Assembly (NCBI RefSeq): GCF_001746915.1
Contig: NZ_MJGC01000032.1
Location: forward strand, 62,001 to 126,000
Direction: 5' to 3'
DNA: 64,000 nucleotides
From: Desertifilum tharense IPPAS B-1220
GTDB taxonomy: Bacteria > Cyanobacteriota > Cyanobacteriia > Cyanobacteriales > Desertifilaceae
Notes under the pieces: generated by a model
The model's input: only the letters and a program-made list of their open reading frames with translations
What the model was told of the DNA's origin: nothing
Databases searched by the model: none
In this document: in pieces, positions 55,737 to 64,000 of the stretch
Layout: each line of letters opens with the position of its first letter
How positions within the stretch are numbered: the first letter of the stretch is position 1
Program-made: the position numbers and the translations under genes

Positions 55737-56510
55737 ATGCGAAGACCAAAGTCTGTTGTCCTGTGGCTCATTCCCTTGTATCTGTGTTTGGTAACGCTGC
55801 TGTCGGGTTGCGTTCGCTACGAGGTGGGGGTGAATTTTGAGAGTCCGACGCATGGCGAGATGATTCAGCATATCAAGTTAGCCGATCGCCTCACCAGTTT
55901 TAGCCGCACCACTGCTGAGGATTGGTTAAAAAGTATCGAACGCCGCACTAGGCAGTTGCAAGGCCGAACGAAGCGCATTTCCGAGCAAGATTTAACGGTA
56001 ATTATCCCGTTTGATAATGGGGCGGATTTACAGAAGAAGTTTAATCAATTTTTTAACCCGGTTGAGCCGGGAAAAACTGCGGTAAGCGAGGAGTTGCCTC
56101 AGTTTGAGTCGCACTTAGAGGTGCGCCAAAATAACCTGCTATTCTGGATTCGCAATCATGTGGAGTTGGAGTTGGATTTGCGATCGCTCGGCGTGATTTC
56201 TTCTAATGGTAACGTGCTGGTCAGTCCGGGTTCGTTGCTGGAACTGCAATTTAGCTTAAGCGCGCCTTGGGGGGCCAAACCAATCCTCACTTCCGATGCT
56301 AGCGCGATTAACCCTCAGAGCGATCGCATTGGCAATCAAGTGATTTGGACCTTACAACCCGGTCAGATTAATCATATCGAAGCGGTGTTTTGGTTGCCGA
56401 GTCCCATTGGCATCGGTGCATTGGTTATCGTGCTATTTGTCGCCTTGGGTATGTATCTCAAATCGCAGCTATCGCCAGTTGGGGTAAAAACGGCTAACCC
56501 TAGCCTGTAA
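55737..56510 (+). CDS. DUF3153 lipoprotein
   Basis: The 257-residue protein has a lipoprotein signal with lipobox LLSGC (C25) and a later membrane segment at about 225-245. The domain with YEVGVNFESPTHGEMIQHI matches DUF3153, a family of cyanobacteria and plastids with unknown function. Translation is likely coupled to the TPR-like gene before it. It would be tethered to the outer face of the cytoplasmic or thylakoid membrane. Confidence 0.88.
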   Translation: MRRPKSVVLWLIPLYLCLVTLLSGCVRYEVGVNFESPTHGEMIQHIKLADRLTSFSRTTAEDWLKSIERRTRQLQGRTKRISEQDLTVIIPFDNGADLQKKFNQFFNPVEPGKTAVSEELPQFESHLEVRQNNLLFWIRNHVELELDLRSLGVISSNGNVLVSPGSLLELQFSLSAPWGAKPILTSDASAINPQSDRIGNQVIWTLQPGQINHIEAVFWLPSPIGIGALVIVLFVALGMYLKSQLSPVGVKTANPSL

Positions 56511-56624
56511 TTTTGGGTAAATTTCCCCGTTTTGGCGATCGAGTAACAAAAAAAGCGCTCAATAACCTCTAAAATCTAAAATCTACAGCCTGAGCTATCT
56601 CAAATCGCAAATTTGGAGGGTGTG

Positions 56625-57545
56625 GTGGAGCCATTGAAAGGACGCGACTTACTCAGTTTGGCAGATTTAAGCGCCTCGGAACTGCAAGACCTCTTGCAAC
56701 GGGCCGCTCAACTCAAATCTGGCGAAATTAAGTTACGCTGCAATAAAGTTTTAGGGTTGCTCTTTTCTAAGGCATCCACCCGCACTCGCGTTAGTTTCAC
56801 GGTGGCGATGTATCAGTTGGGGGGACAGGTGATCGATCTTAACCCCAATGTCACCCAAGTCAGCCGGGGAGAACCGTTAGAAGATACGGCGCGGGTTTTA
56901 GACCGCTATTTAGATATTCTGGCGATTCGCACCTTTAAGCAAGCTGACTTAAAGACCTATGCTGAGTTTACCCAAATCCCGGTAATCAATGCCCTCACCG
57001 ACGAGGAACACCCCTGTCAGGTGCTGGCGGACTTGTTAACCATTCAAGAGTGTTTTGGGTCGCTGGCGGGTCACACTTTGGCGTATTTTGGCGATGGGAA
57101 TAATATGGCCAATTCCCTGATGTTGGGTTGCGCTTTGGTGGGGATGAATGTCCGCATTGCTACCCCAGAAGGCTATGCGCCGGATGCTGAAATTATGGCA
57201 CGCGCGAAGGCGATCGCAGCAGGCAAAACTGAGGTGCTGGTGACTCGCGATCCGCTGGAGGCTGCAAAGGGTGCCAATGTACTCTATACCGATGTTTGGG
57301 CAAGTATGGGCCAGGAGTCGGAAGCTGATAACCGCATTCCCCTATTTCAACCCTATCAACTCAATACGGAGTTATTAGGCCATGCGGACAAAGATGCGAT
57401 CGTTCTCCATTGTCTCCCAGCCCATCGCGGCGAGGAAATTACCCATGAGGTGATGGAGGGTTCGCACTCGCGCATTTGGGATCAAGCAGAAAACCGGATG
57501 CACGCTCAAAAGGCTTTGCTGGCAAGTTTGCTAGGCTGCGACTAG
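56625..57545 (+). CDS. argF: Ornithine carbamoyltransferase
   Basis: The 306-residue enzyme joins carbamoyl phosphate with ornithine to give citrulline. Motifs are STRTR (51-55, carbamoyl phosphate), HPCQVLADL and HCLPAHRGEE near the C-terminus (ornithine). I choose GTG 56625, 5 bases after GGAGG; TTG 56613 overlaps that site and would add four residues. The gene ends 246 bases before the CRISPR array. Confidence 0.95.
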   Translation: MEPLKGRDLLSLADLSASELQDLLQRAAQLKSGEIKLRCNKVLGLLFSKASTRTRVSFTVAMYQLGGQVIDLNPNVTQVSRGEPLEDTARVLDRYLDILAIRTFKQADLKTYAEFTQIPVINALTDEEHPCQVLADLLTIQECFGSLAGHTLAYFGDGNNMANSLMLGCALVGMNVRIATPEGYAPDAEIMARAKAIAAGKTEVLVTRDPLEAAKGANVLYTDVWASMGQESEADNRIPLFQPYQLNTELLGHADKDAIVLHCLPAHRGEEITHEVMEGSHSRIWDQAENRMHAQKALLASLLGCD

Positions 57546-57791
57546 GCGCGTTTCTTCTGGGCGTTGCGCGAGGGGTTGGGTGTGGATTTTCTAAGGTTGC
57601 TAAATATCGCTGGAAGGCTGATGGCTGACAGGTTTGGGGGCATTTGCAAATCATGAAGGCTCGCGCACCTTATCTATCAAGCTTTTCAGCGATTTGCTCT
57701 TGTGTTCCCTTGGGTTCTATGCTACCTTTAGGTCAGCCTCGCGCAAGCGTACCTGGAAAACTAAATATACCAAGGGTTCTGGTCGCCCGCG
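57546..57791 (+). promoter_or_regulatory. Probable CRISPR leader
   Basis: The region between argF and the first repeat contains no supported gene. If the repeat end GATTGAAAC is the 3' end, the array is read on the plus strand and this would be the leader with its promoter. No clear -10/-35 pair is seen. Confidence 0.5.
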
Positions 57792-60700
57792 ATTGCAATC
57801 AAAACTAATCCCTATTAGGGATTGAAACAATTCTGATCTGCTTCTGCTTATGTAGTTGGTAGATTGCAATCAAAACTAATCCCTATTAGGGATTGAAACG
57901 TACCGCCTGCAAAATTGATATCTGCATTGGGTGATTGCAATCAAAACTAATCCCTATTAGGGATTGAAACCACACTCCGCCCAACATTTTGAGCAATGCC
58001 AATTCATTGCAATCAAAACTAATCCCTATTAGGGATTGAAACCCTACTAATGAAGAGCTTATTTATCCTCATCTCCAGGAATTGCAATCAAAACTAATCC
58101 CTATTAGGGATTGAAACTTACCTTGCTGCTCGGAGTAGGTGCGATCGCACTTAATTGCAATCAAAACTAATCCCTATTAGGGATTGAAACGAGCTTGCTC
58201 AAGTGGATCGCGGGGGGCGGCTTGTATTGCAATCAAAACTAATCCCTATTAGGGATTGAAACCCGCAAGCCTTCAGGGTCTTTCGTATCCTTCTCAAATT
58301 GCAATCAAAACTAATCCCTATTAGGGATTGAAACCAATTTGCCGATTACCGCTCTGGTGATTGCGATGATTGCAATCAAAACTAATCCCTATTAGGGATT
58401 GAAACCGGCATCTTGTAGAGCCTACCGCCGCGATGTCGCATTGCAATCAAAACTAATCCCTATTAGGGATTGAAACTTGCTGACGTGCCTTTAGGGGAAC
58501 CAATTCCAGGATTGCAATCAAAACTAATCCCTATTAGGGATTGAAACGGTTCCATTGCCGTTGTCTGTGAACAACTCAGCAACATTGCAATCAAAACTAA
58601 TCCCTATTAGGGATTGAAACCAACGCTTCCCCCCAAATGGCGAAAGCGCTAGCCATTGCAATCAAAACTAATCCCTATTAGGGATTGAAACCAGCAGCGT
58701 AGCCTTTGCGAACAGCAGACGAAAACATTGCAATCAAAACTAATCCCTATTAGGGATTGAAACGAAGTCCACACCGCAACCGAACGCTACGAACGGTATT
58801 GCAATCAAAACTAATCCCTATTAGGGATTGAAACTGATGACCGGGGTGGGATCATCTCCCTGGACAACTGATTGCAATCAAAACTAATCCCTATTAGGGA
58901 TTGAAACTTCCTCATTGCTTAAAAAAGCAATGAAATATGTTTGATTGCAATCAAAACTAATCCCTATTAGGGATTGAAACGCGCGAGAGGCTTTGATATC
59001 TGGGATGAGCCAGCCTGACATTGCAATCAAAACTAATCCCTATTAGGGATTGAAACAAATTCTGCAAGAAAATGGAATCCAATACACAGCTATTGCAATC
59101 AAAACTAATCCCTATTAGGGATTGAAACAGTTTAACTTGGGAATTCGATAACAAGAAAGAATCGAATTGCAATCAAAACTAATCCCTATTAGGGATTGAA
59201 ACCAATCAACTCCTCTTCAGTGGGTTCCAATTCAAATATTGCAATCAAAACTAATCCCTATTAGGGATTGAAACCAATTCCTAAAGCTTTAAGTCTTCTA
59301 TTTGCTAAAATTGCAATCAAAACTAATCCCTATTAGGGATTGAAACGGCTGATGAAATTCAATTTATTTCCGCAATTCGGATTGCAATCAAAACTAATCC
59401 CTATTAGGGATTGAAACTTCTGAAGCCTGAGCAACCAAGCTGCTCAGTAGATATTGCAATCAAAACTAATCCCTATTAGGGATTGAAACCTCTTATCCTT
59501 AATGCTGGACGCGATCGCACTTTTAACATTGCAATCAAAACTAATCCCTATTAGGGATTGAAACGCCGCAATTCCGTCAATGGTTTCGGGAGACGATTGC
59601 AATCAAAACTAATCCCTATTAGGGATTGAAACAAGCCCTATACCAATTTCCTGCTTACTCTCCCAGGAATTGCAATCAAAACTAATCCCTATTAGGGATT
59701 GAAACCGGGAAGCCCGCGCCAATCAAGCAATTGAGGAATTGGAATTGCAATCAAAACTAATCCCTATTAGGGATTGAAACGCTTGGTATTGACCCCCTTG
59801 AACGAATTCATTATTTTCTGATTGCAATCAAAACTAATCCCTATTAGGGATTGAAACAAAAATTACGGCAGCAAGAATACCGCCATTGGGGAATTGCAAT
59901 CAAAACTAATCCCTATTAGGGATTGAAACAAATAGACATAGCGCCCTCAAGACGTGCGGAAATTGCAATCAAAACTAATCCCTATTAGGGATTGAAACGA
60001 TATTCCGGCTGATATCAAGCATCAAGCCGATATTGCAATCAAAACTAATCCCTATTAGGGATTGAAACTTGTATTTGCCACCACTGATTGGATTGGCATC
60101 TTTCAGAAATTGCAATCAAAACTAATCCCTATTAGGGATTGAAACTACCATCGCTGGAAAGCAGTGCTAAAATTAGATTGGATTGCAATCAAAACTAATC
60201 CCTATTAGGGATTGAAACTGCTTTACTGCTTGAGTAAAACTTGAAGGTTGTAATTGCAATCAAAACTAATCCCTATTAGGGATTGAAACCGGCTGGCGTA
60301 TTCTATTCCTCTGGCGCGAACGGCTCCGGTATTGCAATCAAAACTAATCCCTATTAGGGATTGAAACCCTGACCTTCCCCAAAACTGGAACCCACAAGAC
60401 TAATTGCAATCAAAACTAATCCCTATTAGGGATTGAAACGCCCTCGTATTCCCATCCGCATTGATCGCAGCAGTATTGCAATCAAAACTAATCCCTATTA
60501 GGGATTGAAACGGCTAAATTTCGATTCTACCGCTCCGAAGGAATCATAGAATTGCAATCAAAACTAATCCCTATTAGGGATTGAAACCAGTGAATCACAA
60601 ATCTGGACTAGGCGATCTCATTGCAATCAAAACTAATCCCTATTAGGGATTGAAACCTTATTTTAGAACCAATCTTAAATACCCAAGATTATTGCAATCA

Positions 60701-63700
60701 AAACTAATCCCTATTAGGGATTGAAACTTATAGGTGCCATAAGTAGCGATATATACTCCAGATTGCAATCAAAACTAATCCCTATTAGGGATTGAAACTC
60801 CGTGAGAGAGATTAAAATTAGCAACCCCTTATCATTGCAATCAAAACTAATCCCTATTAGGGATTGAAACCTGGTAAATGTTTGCAATATACTTATTACG
60901 TTCTATTGCAATCAAAACTAATCCCTATTAGGGATTGAAACTTCTAAATCTTCAAGAGACCAATCTATTAAAGTAAATTGCAATCAAAACTAATCCCTAT
61001 TAGGGATTGAAACGGCTCGACGAACATTAACGGACGCGATCGCAGATTATAATTGCAATCAAAACTAATCCCTATTAGGGATTGAAACGCAAAGATAAAA
61101 GCTGTTTGCAAGGTAACAAAAGATTGCAATCAAAACTAATCCCTATTAGGGATTGAAACCAGATTATGAGCAGCACTAGGAAGTGCGCCGGATAGAATTG
61201 CAATCAAAACTAATCCCTATTAGGGATTGAAACTACGCTCCCCGCCGTCACCCTCCACCCGTGGTGCGTGATTGCAATCAAAACTAATCCCTATTAGGGA
61301 TTGAAACACCGCTACCCGGATTTTCCTTTCGGTATCTAGCTAATTGCAATCAAAACTAATCCCTATTAGGGATTGAAACAAAGTAGGCGATCGCCCGGTT
61401 TATTTGAGAATTGCAATCAAAACTAATCCCTATTAGGGATTGAAACCTGGCTCTTTTGCCTTTGAGGTTGCTTCCTTAGCATTGCAATCAAAACTAATCC
61501 CTATTAGGGATTGAAACCAATTTTACACTACGCCACAAGAACAAGACAGCAATAATATTGCAATCAAAACTAATCCCTATTAGGGATTGAAACCATCGGC
61601 TCATAGATTCGGAAACAATCCGCAATACTATTGCAATCAAAACTAATCCCTATTAGGGATTGAAACTCGCTTTGCAATTGGGAGACACATGAGATGGAAT
61701 TGAATTGCAATCAAAACTAATCCCTATTAGGGATTGAAACATCGGCTTTGCAATCAAAATCTTTATGGAGTTATAAAAATTGCAATCAAAACTAATCCCT
61801 ATTAGGGATTGAAACACCTCCGATAAAGACGGGAATGTTTCCGGTTACTATTGCAATCAAAACTAATCCCTATTAGGGATTGAAACTGTATCAAGACTAA
61901 CCACATTCTCTATTTGTCGTGCAACGTATTGCAATCAAAACTAATCCCTATTAGGGATTGAAACTCAAATTCTACGGGGTAAGTTTCCTCAGTTTCATCA
62001 TTGCAATCAAAACTAATCCCTATTAGGGATTGAAACGGCAGCGATAGATAGCGCTACGCTCAACCAGCCGAAAATTGCAATCAAAACTAATCCCTATTAG
62101 GGATTGAAACCAATCCGCCCCGACGCACCCCAGGGAATAGTTCAGCATTGCAATCAAAACTAATCCCTATTAGGGATTGAAACGCCGCTAGTATCGAATG
62201 ATACTAGCCACCTAAGTACGATTGCAATCAAAACTAATCCCTATTAGGGATTGAAACTGGATGTGTCTACTGTCAATCAGATGGGCATTCCATTGCAATC
62301 AAAACTAATCCCTATTAGGGATTGAAACAATCAGGTGGGGGTTGATGTCGGAGGCGAGGACTTGATTGCAATCAAAACTAATCCCTATTAGGGATTGAAA
62401 CAAATGGGTGTTCTCTTGTCCCTCATTTATCTGGGATTGCAATCAAAACTAATCCCTATTAGGGATTGAAACCGAGCCACTGGCAGTACCAGATAGCTTT
62501 GCGTATTGCAATCAAAACTAATCCCTATTAGGGATTGAAACACGCCTACTTTTCTTGGTAGCGATCGCCTAACCCAAATTGCAATCAAAACTAATCCCTA
62601 TTAGGGATTGAAACCACCGCATTAAGTGCAACAACAGGAGCGATCGCATTGCAATCAAAACTAATCCCTATTAGGGATTGAAACTCTATCTTTGGGGGAG
62701 AAGCCATTCCTTTCTTGATTATTGCAATCAAAACTAATCCCTATTAGGGATTGAAACGAACAAGGCGAATATAGCGCCGCAGAAATCCAGATATTGCAAT
62801 CAAAACTAATCCCTATTAGGGATTGAAACGAGACAAACTCACCCCCCGGATATTGCTGACCCCATTGCAATCAAAACTAATCCCTATTAGGGATTGAAAC
62901 TAATTTGACTTTGCGCCTCGGCTCCCACCCTTGCTATTGCAATCAAAACTAATCCCTATTAGGGATTGAAACAACATTTCTAAGATCAGGATTTCTCATA
63001 GCGACTTATTGCAATCAAAACTAATCCCTATTAGGGATTGAAACCTTGTTGGGGCTGTTCGATGGGCTTGACGCGCTTCATTGCAATCAAAACTAATCCC
63101 TATTAGGGATTGAAACAGCATCTCAGCAGCAATTGATTAGCCAGTTGGTAGATTGCAATCAAAACTAATCCCTATTAGGGATTGAAACTGGCGGATAAGA
63201 TTTTAGGGCGATCGCTCTCACCAATTGCAATCAAAACTAATCCCTATTAGGGATTGAAACGTTTGCCAGCTAGAAGAATCGGGTTGGGCAGTCGTCGGCC
63301 ATTGCAATCAAAACTAATCCCTATTAGGGATTGAAACTCTGAATGTTGAACTTCTAGTAAGTATAGAAGTCCTCAAACATTGCAATCAAAACTAATCCCT
63401 ATTAGGGATTGAAACCTGTCGATAGAGTTGTTACAGGATTCCCGATTCGTTCAATTATTGCAATCAAAACTAATCCCTATTAGGGATTGAAACGGGGGAT
63501 GGTAACGGCGGCGGCGTGCTTTACAATATATTGCAATCAAAACTAATCCCTATTAGGGATTGAAACGAATTTCTCCAGCACGATCTAGAACTGGCACAAC
63601 TATTGCAATCAAAACTAATCCCTATTAGGGATTGAAACACCTGCCCACAGGAATCAGCCGTTCTGGTAACAGCATTGCAATCAAAACTAATCCCTATTAG

Positions 63701-64000
63701 GGATTGAAACCTCACATACCTAGCTCTAATAGTTTGACCTCCATACTGATTGCAATCAAAACTAATCCCTATTAGGGATTGAAACTGAATTGATCGATCA
63801 CCTAGAAGTCGGCAAGGGAGTCGTCATCATTGCAATCAAAACTAATCCCTATTAGGGATTGAAACACCGCGCTGCCTTGATTCGTTCGGTTTGGCGCTCA
63901 TTGCAATCAAAACTAATCCCTATTAGGGATTGAAACTTATCTTCGTTCTTAATAGGAGAAAAATCGATGATTGCAATCAAAACTAATCCCTATTAGGGAT
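57792..64000 (+). CRISPR. CRISPR array, 86 repeats and 85 spacers, cut by the window edge
   Basis: The repeat has 37 bases, starts ATTGCAATCAAAAC and ends with GGGATTGAAAC; I read every copy as identical. By count there are 85 complete repeats plus one at 63970-64000 that lacks its last 6 bases. Spacers are about 34-42 bases. The first repeat is 57792-57828. The 3' end ATTGAAAC fits the 5' handle of type I-D and III crRNAs in cyanobacteria, which suggests reading on the plus strand. No cas gene is in the window, so the type is open. The real array is longer. Confidence 0.98.

Noticed and set aside
57634..57825. 63-residue frame running into the first CRISPR repeat
   Set aside because: It ends within the repeat and shows no family; the region is better read as leader.
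58957..63715. Minus-strand frames with repeated FQSLIGISFDCN peptides
   Set aside because: They are translations of the CRISPR repeat in one frame.
57546..64000. cas genes or a known type assignment for the array
   Set aside because: No cas gene is in the window and repeat sequence alone does not settle the type.

Overview
This window comes from a cyanobacterial chromosome. The evidence is the dense HIP1 octamer GCGATCGC, cyanobacterium-specific families (a CruP-type carotenoid enzyme, a stand-alone homologue of the orange carotenoid protein C-terminal domain, DUF3153 and DUF7219 proteins) and two-component genes in cyanobacterial style. Dispersed low-complexity intergenic repeats suggest a filamentous, Oscillatoria-like genome, but no genus can be fixed from the sequence.

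Layout. 1-13 kb: the end of an unrecognised gene, ureC, a response regulator/kinase, an aldehyde dehydrogenase, CruP-like, SirB1-like, then HAD phosphatase and queG (minus), the carotenoid-binding CTDH, dnaA (minus), and htrA-def. 13-16 kb: three TerD paralogues. 16-21 kb: a zinc locus on both sides of a perfect Zur-type palindrome, with a TonB-like protein on one side and znuA, a COG0523-like protein and two metallophosphoesterase paralogues on the other. 21-24.4 kb: a GDSL esterase and an AT-rich type II restriction-modification pair. 24.5-26.3 kb: a Ro60-type TROVE protein directly preceded by a tRNA-mimicking Y RNA. 26.4-46 kb: ordinary housekeeping and signalling genes, including lepB, ugd with a UDP-glucuronate decarboxylase, lepA, two tandem GAF histidine kinases, map, a cation diffusion facilitator and a cysteine desulfurase. 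46.2-53.3 kb: one minus-strand operon coding RsbR, RsbS, RsbT, an RsbT/RsbX fusion and two large hybrid kinases, i.e. a stressosome that appears to feed a two-component pathway. 53.6-57.5 kb: aroK, argB, a TPR-like membrane protein, a DUF3153 lipoprotein and argF. 57.8-64.0 kb: a CRISPR array of 86 identical repeats (the last cut by the window edge) and 85 spacers; no cas gene lies in the window.

Working together. The Zur-centred genes look like one zinc-starvation response. Ro60 and Y RNA form an RNA-handling particle. UGD and the decarboxylase convert UDP-glucose to UDP-xylose. argB and argF belong to arginine synthesis. The most interesting parts are the Ro60/Y RNA locus, the stressosome operon with three RsbT-like ATPase domains, the zinc locus with a likely pseudo-phosphoesterase, and the very long CRISPR array with HIP1-containing spacers. 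All family assignments were made by reading motifs; no database search was run.
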